Source: Salvator merianae (lineage: Eukaryota > Chordata > Lepidosauria > Squamata > Teiidae). From it: a stretch of 64,000 bases of DNA. Every line of letters starts with the position of its first letter. Position 1 is the first letter of the stretch. Location: contig QVOM02000070.1 of NCBI GenBank assembly GCA_003586115.2, positions 2,227,061 to 2,291,060 on the forward strand. The letters are read 5' to 3'. Shown piece after piece: positions 46,121 through 55,713 of the stretch. The notes beneath the pieces are model-generated. The model was not told the DNA's origin. It did not search any database and saw only the letters and a list, made by a program, of their open reading frames with translations. The position numbers were made by a program, and so were the translations under genes.

Positions 46121-47387
46121 ACAAAACTATCACAACTATTATATGAAGAATTAATGTATGTGTATTGGTTATCTTCCCTGCTTGTTCACTTGCAGTTAAT
46201 GTGTATTCTTATCCTTTACCATCTACCTTCAATGGAAGGGTTTATGCTAACTCTTTCCACTTGCCTTCTGATTAGCACCTCTCCAGTGTTTTCTGAGCTT
46301 TTGGATAAAAGCTCACACTTAGCCTCATTTTGTCTTTGGAATGGCTGAATTTTCTCCATCAATACAAAATTAGAATGGCCATTAGAAGGGATCTTGGAGA
46401 TCAACTATTCTGACCCCAGTTGTGTCACCAGTGTCCCAGTTCCACTGTCTTCCACCTTTCATTCTGAGAAACTTTCTGCTAATGTTTTTTTTAAAAAATC
46501 TGCTTTCCTGCACATATTACCAGCTGCTCCTAGGCTGCTGCCTGAAGAGACAAAGAAGAAGTCCATCCAACTTCTGTGATAACTACTGAGATATTTTGAG
46601 GTCTGCATTCTGTCCCTCTGTGGTTCCTCTAATAGTTATAGAATTATTTTTTAATCAGGATGATTTCTAAAAGTCACTCTAAAATTGCTATAACCTTTGG
46701 TGCTGCCTTTATGTGTTTTCTCTCCTAGGTATGTTACAAAAAAGTTTTGATGTAAGTGTACATGTGATTGCATCAAAATATTATCTTACATTGCAATTTA
46801 TAGATTGAGAGACATGCTTTAGGAAACATTCTAACGTTGATACAGTTATTATGCAATGTTGTGAAACAAGCAGTTTTCTTTTCAGCAAGGGTCCAAATGC
46901 ATGTGTATGGATGATCAAGCCAAACTAGATTTGGGGCAGTACTTTATCGATACCACAAATGCATGTTACTCTAAAGAGACCAAGGCTGCAAAATCTTCAG
47001 CTCGCCAAGCAATAGGTCTCACTGAACATAATGGGACTTATATCTTAGTAACGGAACCACAGGAAGTTACAGATGGAAATTGGAAGCAAACTCTGTGTAG
47101 TTTAAACTGAACTTTAAAAACAGCTCAACAATATGTAGAACTGCAAAAGTTTCCATTTTACTTGAGGAATGAAACCAGCCGATAATTCAAAATTCCATAA
47201 GGTATTTGGAAGAGGAGACATTTTAAAGCCTTTATAACAACTCAAGGTGTGTCCTCAAATAGCTTGAGGCTGGAGGGATGAACTTCCTGTGTAGCTGATT
47301 CCAGTCAGAGGCGCATGCCTCTACTTTTCATCTGAGCGGATTTTTTTCCTTCTGAGCGTTTTTTTCTGAACCAGCCCCTAAATAAAA

Positions 47388-47525
47388 GTAAAGATGCTCT
47401 TGAGCTAAGTTCAAATCATGGTGACTATGTAGAAAAATATCCGTGCAGGTTTCTTGGCATTAATGCAGAAGTAGTTTGTCATTGCCACCTTCCGAGGAGA
47501 TATTGGAGACTGAACCTTCTGCTTC
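47388..47525 (-). repeat. tRNA-derived SINE family A, truncated
   Basis: The tail and body are present (CAGAAGTAGTTTGTCATTGC) and the tRNA-like head is missing. Confidence 0.5.
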
Positions 47526-47740
47526 ACCTTGTTGACATCCTTCTTTTTCAAGAGACTATGGGAAATGCCTGGGCATGAAGGGATGGAGAATCTGTGTTGC
47601 CCGGGCATCAGAGTTTCCTCTTGGCCTCTCCAGTGTCATCCAAAGGAGTCTAAACACAATGTTTGGCCCTGCATTGTCTGCTGGAGCATCTGGAGAGTTG
47701 ACCTGTGGTCCTCCCAACCACCTTGGCGGCATGGAGGCAT

Positions 47741-48008
47741 GGTGGTGCAGGTGGCTAAGGCACTGATCTTTCAATAGGAGGATCGGAGTTCAAGGCCCCT
47801 GTCTGCCGTGTAGAGGGGATGAGCACCCTCTACTGGCCTCTAGCTCCAGCCAACCTAGCTGTTCGAAAGCAAGTAATTGCAAGTAGATAAATAGGGAGCA
47901 TCACATTGTGTAATGCGGAAGATAGATAGATGTAAGCCTTCGGGTGAAAAATAACCTTGTAAGCCGCTTTGAGTCAGCTTTGGCCGAGAAAAGCGGGGTA
48001 TAAAAACC
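47741..48008 (+). repeat. Sauria-type SINE with BovB-like tail
   Basis: The head GGTGGTGCAGGTGGCTAAGG has an A-box-like start, and CGGAGTTCAAGGCCCC is B-box-like. The tail AGCCGCTTTGAGTCAGCTTT...AAAGCGGGGTATAAAAACC is typical of SINEs that use BovB-type LINE machinery. It runs directly into a TTG array. Confidence 0.75.
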
Positions 48009-48058
<50 letters not shown>

Positions 48059-48165
48059 CTTCTTCTTCTTCTTCTTCTTCTTCTTCTTCTTCTTCTTCTT
48101 CTTCTTCTTCTTCTTCTTTTTCTTCTTCTTCTTCTTCTTTTCTTCTTCTTTTCTTCTTCTTCTTC
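48009..48165. repeat. Composite trinucleotide repeat (TTG)n(TTC)n
   Basis: About 50 bp of TTG units pass into about 107 bp of TTC units. The TTC (GAA on the other strand) part can form triplex DNA. Long open frames in all frames here are artefacts of the repeat. Confidence 0.97.
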
Positions 48166-50754
48166 GGGGATCCACTCTGGATTTTCTGCAAGGTTTGCTT
48201 CCTTAGCCTTCACTGTACCCATAGCAAGGAAGACCCAATGAGCTCTACCCACATTGTGAATGTCTGTGCCTACTGCTTTAATAAGGCATCTGATCATAGC
48301 CTAAGATATTGTAACCTTCTGAGTGTACATGACAATGATAATTTACACGTACTTGTGGGCAGTGGAGAAGGCACTCTGATCTGGTTCCATGGCAATTTCA
48401 GTGTCCTACAGTGTTGAGGCGGTGGCTTGTCTCAGCCGTCCTGTTGTTCCTACAGCAGGGAACTTAGGGAGAAGCCCACCAGCAGGACATGGACCCCAAG
48501 AGCACCTCTCTGATCACGTGGTCCCAAGTCTGTGGGGAGCCACCACGCCTGGTGGTAACGTCTTACCCTTCCTGTCGCCAGGGAACATCTCCCTCTCAGA
48601 TAATCTGGATCTTCCAGATTTGCTGGGGCTGATGGCAGCTAGGTAGCTCTTGAAGGCCCCAGCTGAGCTCCCCTGCTCTTGAGTGAGCAAACCAATCTTC
48701 AGTTTGGCCAGGTGAATACTTTCTTGGATCCCGTCTCCTCCGCTCCCCACACTGTCCCACTGTGAATGCTCACTTTCAAGGGCCCCTTTAGGTCACGGGG
48801 TGGCTGTGAACGCTCTTTATTATTCTCCAGTCTCCTGCCATTTGGTCCCCCTATGTCGCCTTTCTCCCAGTTGCCAGCACGGGCCTGTAGTAACAACGTC
48901 CTTGAGCTGGTTTAACAACAAGGGCATTGACATGCACAGCCATACACACACCAGGCTATGGAGGGCACAGCAGGACAGTTTGCCCAGAGGAGTGGCGGAG
49001 TATGCGACAGTCTTGGCTAGCCTGCCTGTCGCCTGCCTGCTTCACTTCCTGACATCTCCTGTAATCTGTGAACTTCACTGTCGCTGCTCTCGATAGCGGT
49101 GGGAGGGTGAGAGAGAGATGCCAAGAGGGCAAACAGGGTCGTGTTGCAATCTTTCCCGGTTTGTTTGCAGAAAAAGCATCACAGGGTGCAGTCCCCCTGG
49201 ACAAATGGCTTTACGTCTGTGTCCCTGCTAACAATCACAATTTCAGAATGCAAGGAGCATGAAAACTAAGTGATGGGCTTTTTCTCAGCTAAGCCTCCTT
49301 AAGGAATTGAAAGACTGAAAGGACAAAGGAAGTCTGTCCTTTATCAAGGCTTTTATGTAATGTATTTGGGAACTGGTTGTTTCACATGTGGCAAATGACA
49401 AAGCAGGGGCTGTGGATGTCCTAATATGAATATTCAGCTGGTGGGGCAGCAAATTAAGATGTTGATATCATCCCATAAAGTCCTACACAACATGGGACTA
49501 GGTTAGCTGGATCATCTTCCTCCATAGATCTACAGGGTTGCTGAGATCTGTAAATAAGAACTGTGCCGCCTGTGGATATTCATCTATATAATAAAGTATA
49601 GTGTCAGGGCCTTTACTGTGATAGCACTCAGAACAAAGAATCATCATGCCCGTGAAATAAGTTAGGTGGCTAAGTCTGTCTAATATATATCCATGCACCC
49701 TTGCTTTTGTTGGTTCTTAATATATGCTTTATTGTTTTGGTGTATCAGTTTTGCTCTTTTTTATTATTTCAGCCAAGAAAAGAATACAGAATATAAATAA
49801 CAGAAATAAGCATGTAAGAGTACAAAATATAAGATATAAACTATGAAATATAAAATACACATGAATTATGATCCTTGGGTTCTAAAACATAATCAGTCTA
49901 AAAGTAAAGCAGATGGTAAGCTTTTCTTTAATGCTATCAAATCCAAGACATATTTTCTGATCTTGTTCTGTATAGTCTTTTAGATAAAGATCTTAGTTCT
50001 TTTTTAAAATTCTCCTCACTTTTATTCTTCATTCATGAAGTTCACTTTGCCATCTCAGTTTTTCTTCCCATTTTGACAGTCCTGGAACATTTGGTTTCTT
50101 CCATCCTTTAGCCACTGCAGATATCTTATACAGTATTATTTCTTAAAATTTATCAACCTATTATCCATTATTATTCCCAGTAAATACAATTGTGGATGCA
50201 TTTCAAAATAAGTTTTCAAAATAGGAGGTATTCTTTTATGTACAACCACCCAATGTTATACCTTTTAATGCCCTGGAATTTGTAGTGAAGAGTGGGGTAG
50301 AACTATCTTACATTTTTTAAAAAAGAATAAAATATTTGTAATTTTGACTGTGGACAATAGGGTAGAGAACAGAAAATTATTATGGATCCACTACTTTTCC
50401 AGCCTTTGCTCCAGAAGGTAGGAAGGGAAGTTTTATTTTTTTTTAATTCCACCTGATCTGAGAAGCTAAGAAGGATCGGATCCAATTAGTACTTAGTTGT
50501 AGATTGCAGTGGGCGTTGATATTTTCTGAATAGCTATAATGCAGAATTCCGCCCCTTTTTTTCCTATGGCTGTGTTGAGATTGTGTAGGGATACATGTGC
50601 CACTGCCAACATAGCCCCAGGATAAACCCATGTTTTAGGCCCTGTCTGGATGCAGCCTGAGACAAAAATAAAACCTCAGCAGAGAAAAAGATAAATTAAG
50701 GTTGTAATGATATTTGGAGTCTAGGAACAAATCCCATTGAACTGGGAGGTGTCA

Positions 50755-50960
50755 GTCCCGAGCTTGCAGAAAGTGCAGCAAGAGCAGGTGAGGGTTTTGC
50801 CTCCATCTTCTGCTTGAGCAAGTCCGGAATCAAGTGGTGGGGCACTCTATGAGGCAGGATGCTGGACTTAATGGGCTGTGTCCTGATCCAGCAAGGTTCC
50901 TTGTAATTCATGGAGGGCAGGTGTATCAATGACTATTAGAATGGATGCCTAGGTACCACC
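50755..50960 (-). repeat. Dispersed repeat R1
   Basis: It contains CAAGAGCAGGTGAGGGTTTT and GATGCTGGACTTAATGGGCT, ending near CTAGGTACCACCTCCAGG. Confidence 0.6.
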
Positions 50961-51085
50961 TCCAGGTTCTAATATACGAGTGTTGGCTGCAATTTCTGCA
51001 ACATTCCACCAAAACAAGGAGCGTGAGCAGGACCAAATTGGGCTACAAGTATGGGGGAGCAGCCATAGCTGAGTAGTAGAATAAT

Positions 51086-51162
51086 GCTGCATCCAGACGT
51101 TGCTTACTTATTCTGCTATATTTGGATATTCCAGAATAAGTAAGTGATGTCTGAATGCAACC
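51086..51162. mobile_element. Small palindromic DNA element, family B copy 1
   Basis: GCTGCATCCAGACGTTGCTT and AAGTGATGTCTGAATGCAACC form an inverted pair around ATTTGGATATTCC. Related copies are at 52412-52504, 55785-55922 and, degraded, 61850-61930. Confidence 0.65.
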
Positions 51163-51282
51163 AAAGCAGGGGATTGCAGGCTCTATCTCCAGTAGCTGCC
51201 CCCCAGAAGGTAATGATAATCAATGTCTATGAATTCTGCATGGTCCTGTGCTTATAGTTACCAGGAATCAGTCATGACTTAC

Positions 51283-51508
51283 GCTGTGTTCAGACATAAC
51301 AAAAGGGGTGCCTCAGAGGTGCCTCAGAAAGACACTGTATGGCCTTCAGTTTCCCAAGCCTTCTCTAATCCACCCTTTCTAGCACAGAATGTTTAGCAGA
51401 AAGGAGAAGGGAAAGACTGTTGTGTGAACAATCCCACCTCGAAGCCATCTCAGAGGCCCCTCAGAGATCCTTTTGTTTTGTTTTGTTATGCTATGTCTGA
51501 TCACAGCC
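51283..51508. mobile_element. Inverted-repeat DNA element, family F copy 2
   Basis: The ends are GCTGTGTTCAGACATAAC and TATGTCTGATCACAGC. The interior matches 23201-23412. Flanking CTTA on both sides may be a target duplication, but this is not firm. Confidence 0.7.
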
Positions 51509-51659
51509 TTAGTGGTACCTAACAACAGTATAAGTTAAATACTATGCTTGTGTTCACACCTTTCTTGCCATTTTGCTCAGGAGCAGAGTGGAAGTAGATG
51601 CAGTCCAATGCTTTAATATTAAGTATTCCTAGTGTGTTCTCGTTGATCCTTTTTTTCCT

Positions 51660-51960
51660 GGTCCACACAGTGGCAAGCCCTGCCAGGAACTGGCGCTGCC
51701 AAGGCCGCTGGTCTTGGGCTGACTTTGTGGATGGGAAGATGTGCTGCCCTGGCGCCTTTGGGTCTGCACTTGGCCGCCGAAGAGGAGCCAGGTCAGCTGG
51801 AGCTCAGCCAGATCTCACCAGCGAAGCAAGCAGATTGGATATATAGCAAACAACACTGTCTCCTCTGGGCTCTGAGCAAATACAGTTCGGGGAAGGGGAT
51901 AGACCCAGTCGCTGCCTGGAAGGCAACTGACTGTCACTGAACTCGGCGTGCTGAGGTTAG
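51660..51960 (+). repeat. Unclassified repeat, copy 1 (paired with 62930-63240)
   Basis: The block CTGGCGCCTTTGGGTCTGCACTTGGCCG and surrounding roughly 250 bp match 62930-63240. One frame starting at 51598 (82 codons) begins with a hydrophobic stretch, SLILFFLVHTV, and continues with WRCQGRWSWADFVDGKMCC. One extra C here relative to the other copy shifts the frame, which argues against a conserved protein. Its family is not recognised. Confidence 0.55.
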
Positions 51961-52288
51961 GAGAAAAATTCCAGTTGCAAACAACTACCTATAGTCACAC
52001 AATACACACGCGGACAGAAGACACATGGAGTCCTAAGATTTTCTTTCATTCATATACCGCTTAAACTGAAGAATTTCATATGGAACTTCTAAGAACAGAG
52101 CAGTTGTTCCTTGTATAAATGAATTAGTACAACATGGGTTTGCTTTCACATGATTGGTAAAATTTGACTTCCCATGTATAGCGCAGGATTTTTTAATAGC
52201 ATGGTTTTGCTTTTTCGCAGTCAGTAATATGTGATTTCACTTGCTTCAGGCTATCACAAATATTCTGTTGGATGTCTGGCTGTCATCT

Positions 52289-52297
52289 GTCTATCTG

Positions 52298-52342
<45 letters not shown>
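52289..52342. repeat. CTAT microsatellite
   Basis: About 13 CTAT units are followed by R2-like text (CCTGTACCTGAAGGTTTCAG). Confidence 0.95.
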
Positions 52343-52343
<1 letters not shown>

Positions 52344-52411
52344 CCATCCTGTACCTGAAGGTTTCAGGACAGCTCACAATAAGTTGATATAAAAACAGAT
52401 AAAATAAGTTA

Positions 52412-52504
52412 GGTCACATCCAGACATCGCTTACTGATTCTACTATATGTAGATATTATGAAATAAAGCATGGATATCCCAGTAAGCAACATCTGGATGC
52501 AGCC
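52412..52504. mobile_element. Small palindromic DNA element, family B copy 2
   Basis: The ends are CACATCCAGACATCGCTTACT and AGTAAGCAACATCTGGATG, inverted, with ATAAAGCATGGATATCCC between. Confidence 0.65.
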
Positions 52505-52964
52505 TTTGTTAAAAGAGTAACCGTGCCTGCATTGGCCTCTGAGGTTCCACCAAGTTGACATTAGTTAACTGAACCACTCTGACACACTATTAGAGTGGGT
52601 CTCCCTTTTGAAGTGTCATCAACTTACTAATAGTTTGGTCCTCCTCACCACAGTGTCCCTGGACTTCTATGGTTTCCAAACCCCTAGTTTTTTACGGTGC
52701 CAAATACTTGCTTAGCACCATTTTGTACTACTATAGTGTTTTACAAGGAATGACTTCCCCATTAAAGTTGGGGAGGTATTGTGTGGTGATGACCACCTTG
52801 TGGTGTGCCATCTGCTATTACTTTGGAGTTGGAGGCACAGACCTTTTCTCCAAAAACAGAAAACCCACTCACCCTGTGATGTACACGGAGAGCAGATATG
52901 TTTATCACCCTGGCCCATTTGTCCACGGCCAGTATATATAACTATAGTAAATAAGCAGGAATTT

Positions 52965-53540
52965 TGATTCAATTCAATTTATTAATCAGCCAATAAGATC
53001 ATATTAATCCAGTAATGTATATAAAACATATTATAATTAATTTATTCTCCATATTCTGTACCTGCTTTGAGTTTAGATTTTAATGAGAAGCAATATATCA
53101 ATATATCAATATTTTAAATAAAGAAATGAATTGCCCACAAAAGAAACCCCAATACTATTGACATGAGAAATCTTTAATTGAGAATTCTTCAATGCAGTAA
53201 AATTTGGATTTTGACTTTAGTGTCTTGTATTCCTCATTTTTTTAATTAAAGGCATCAAATATTTACTTATATTGAGATATAATGGGCATTCCAAGAGGAT
53301 AGGGACTATATCCTCTATTCTTGTCTGCCCACAGGTACACAGCCTACCATTTAAGGGTATATGTCTGTTTTGAACATGGATTTCATTTGCTCCAGACACA
53401 AATGCAAAAGAGCCCTCCTTAACATCTGTCTCATATGGAACCGTAGGTAATTTTCCACATAAACATCCCTTTTAATCCTGAGGTGCCCATATAAAGCCTA
53501 TGACCTTGATAAATCAGCCACTGATGTCCATAATTCTTTG
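52965..53540 (-). pseudogene. LINE 3' end with C-terminal zinc-like motif
   Basis: The minus strand encodes CTCGQTRIEDIVPILLECPL in a 60-codon frame (53217-53399). The usual His is replaced, so the motif is damaged. An AT-rich 3' region follows, ending near an AATAAATTGAATTGAATC tail at 52970. It is typical of a 5'-truncated non-LTR retrotransposon. Confidence 0.55.
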
Positions 53541-54148
53541 TTTCAGTTCTAATATTAACTGATCCTCTTGCATTGGATAAGGCGCAGGTGGAGAATTTAA
53601 ATTTTGGATTTCCTTAACTTTAAAGCAAAGTTTGAATTTCAGTAACTTTAAAGCAAAGTTACAGTTTGGACAGCAAAGTTTTTTAAAGTTTGGATTTTTC
53701 CTCTTTCTATTTAGTTGGAGTTTTATGCAAAGTTACAAAAAGTTCTTTTTTTTTAGACTACAGTTCCTATGATCCTTAGCCACCAAGTTACCTGTCCAAA
53801 ACTTTTCATAATTCTGATCTTATGTGGTGTTTCCTGGAACAAAGCCTTTGGGAACATCTGTGTAAGCATGCATAGGGACTTGGTTTTGATTTTTTAAAAA
53901 CTTCTCCAAGTGCTCTTCTGGTTGCTCAAGAGTTCTAGGACTTTGTATTTTTACTTAAATATGTTTCATACTCCTAGATTTATTTTCTACTGTTAGTTCT
54001 TGAAAAGAAAAAAAAAGAAAAACGATTAACAACAAAAAAGTAGGTATTATAAAGAAAAAAGATTTTACAGTTTTGACAAGCAAATACAAAATATCTTTAG
54101 GAGGTACAATAAAGAGAATAAGGCTCCAATGCTAAATTATATTTCTGT

Positions 54149-54340
54149 ATCTCATTTGTAGCGGTTTTGGGCTATTGTGCCTAAGCTTTCAGATATAGCC
54201 ATGATATTCATCTTTAGCGAATCAGTTGTTTTTGTACTCTTCCTCTGAAGATGGATATCATAGCTATATTCAAAAGCTTAGGTTCTCAAAATAACTATGG
54301 AACATAGCACAATAGCCCCAAAACTGCTACAAATATGAGA
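54149..54340. mobile_element. Long foldback DNA element
   Basis: The left arm TAGCGGTTTTGGGCTATTGT and right arm ACAATAGCCCCAAAACTGCT are inverted. The match continues inward through CCTAAGCTTT...GATATTCATCTT after a roughly 25-bp extra piece in the right arm. The whole unit is almost one hairpin and lies 1.3 kb upstream of HAMP. Confidence 0.8.
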
Positions 54341-54810
54341 TTGAAACCAGCTGTAACACCCTACATTCTACCATTATATTGCTGTATGTTTTGAAAATTC
54401 ATAGTGAAAGGGAATCTTGCTCATGAAATGTTGAGCTGAAATCAGCTTGAATTAAAAGCTGTTTTGATCCTAATGTGAATTTTCTTTCTCAGACAAACTC
54501 CACAACACAACAGGAACAGTTGTGTCTGATGGATCTGTTTTTGGAGAAGAGCTGAGGAATATTATTTCAGTATATATTATGGCCACATGTTTGCTAATAT
54601 GCAGCAAGATTGGAAGATTGCATGGAAGATTGGGTAGTGAAAGTGATAGTCTTGGCAGGAATATTATTTCTGAGTAAGAACCGAAAGAATATATGGATTT
54701 TAAGATTTAATGACTAGAAAGTTGGAATGGCCAAAAGAAGTGAAGTAGTTGTAATATTCAAAAGAAGGTATGGAGATGAATATATATTTAATCGTCAAAA
54801 GGATGATCAG

Positions 54811-54891
54811 AATTTTTTTTCCTTTTTCCTTTTTTTCCTTTCCTTTCCTTTTTTCCTTTATCTTTTTTTCCTTTTCTTTTTCTCTTTTTCA
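54811..54891. repeat. Pyrimidine-rich T/CTT tract
   Basis: About 80 bases of almost only T and C. Confidence 0.9.
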
Positions 54892-55529
54892 TGGTTTTCC
54901 TATATTTTAAATGTAATTTCTAACGCATCTTTAAAATCTTTAATAATAATAATTAATTCTTATTTATTCTGTTATAGCATAGTAATTAGTGTCGGTTATA
55001 GAATTTCCAGCAATTGTTATGTTGTAGCTGTTTTGATTTTTAAACAATGTCTGCAATTAATGAGGTTTGGGTTGTTCACAGACTGGAAGAAATATTGCAC
55101 AACCTGGGGAAATTGCATCCAGTAAGCTTTCTTTTCTAGTCTTTGACCTGAAGCTTTTAGAACAAAATGTAAAATTCCATGCCAGAAATTACAGTAAATT
55201 TCCTGAAACATTCAGGGAAAAGCCCAGGAAGGATTAAAAACTAACAGTTCTGAAAGAATGCAACACTTACTGAAGTTTATTACCCCTGCTGCTAAACTGC
55301 AGGTATTATCCATTCACAATTTCCATGCACTGGCATTAAGTAAGAATGCAAACTATTGAAGAGCACTTTCAGATTACATCAGTTGGGAAATTTGGCCCCA
55401 TTTCCATGAATATGAACCTCTGAGCAAATCTACTAACCTATTTGCTCTAGGGGTTATCTTTTGCAAATGTGCCCTCATTTGGAACCCAGCTGATTGGCTG
55501 ATTCCAGCCTAGGAAGGGACTCTTTGGTT

Positions 55530-55536
55530 TATAAAA
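55530..55536 (+). promoter_or_regulatory. HAMP: HAMP TATA box and proximal promoter
   Basis: TATAAAA lies 100 bp before the start codon, predicting transcription start near 55560. Just upstream are an inverted CCAAT (ATTGG, 55493-55497), an E-box CAGCTG (55487-55492) and a C/EBP-like TTGCAAA (from 55461). A STAT-type TTCNNNGAA is at 55211-55219. No GGCGCC BMP-response element was seen in the nearest 600 bp. The factor assignments are motif matches only. Confidence 0.75.
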
Positions 55537-55635
55537 GTAGCTGTCTTGATCATCTGGGCATAGCAAAATCTCTACTCAGAAAAAGAGAGAACAAATACAA
55601 CTGCAAACAAACAAGACTCATTTCAACAAAGAAAG

Positions 55636-55713
55636 ATGACTCTGAAACTTGTGTGTGTGATCTTAATTCTCCTCTGCGCTACCACCAGGAACCTTTGTGC
55701 CTTCAGAATGCAG
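55636..55713 (+). CDS. HAMP: HAMP exon 1 (signal peptide)
   Basis: These 26 codons run from an ATG with A at -3 to a gtatgt donor. The product is strongly hydrophobic (VCVILILLC), with a likely signal peptidase site around CA/F. No earlier ATG lies between the predicted transcription start and this one. Confidence 0.95.

Larger units (their letters stand above)
40236..55500. other. USF2-HAMP intergenic region
   Basis: No gene is recognised between the likely USF2 poly(A) site and the HAMP promoter. AT-rich sequence to about 41600 may still be USF2 3' UTR. The rest is repeat debris (R2, R1, SINEs, LINE C-terminal relics, DNA elements, microsatellites) and AT-rich DNA from about 52950 to 55200 with no visible function. 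Open frames here are short and unlike known families. Confidence 0.65.

Noticed and set aside
47855..48297. Long poly-Glu, poly-Lys, poly-Arg, poly-Leu and poly-Val frames
   Set aside because: They are translations of the TTG/TTC microsatellite and are open by composition only.
51598..51846. Possible small secreted Cys-containing protein
   Set aside because: A hydrophobic start and cysteines are seen, but the homologous copy at 62930 has a different frame, so the protein is not conserved.
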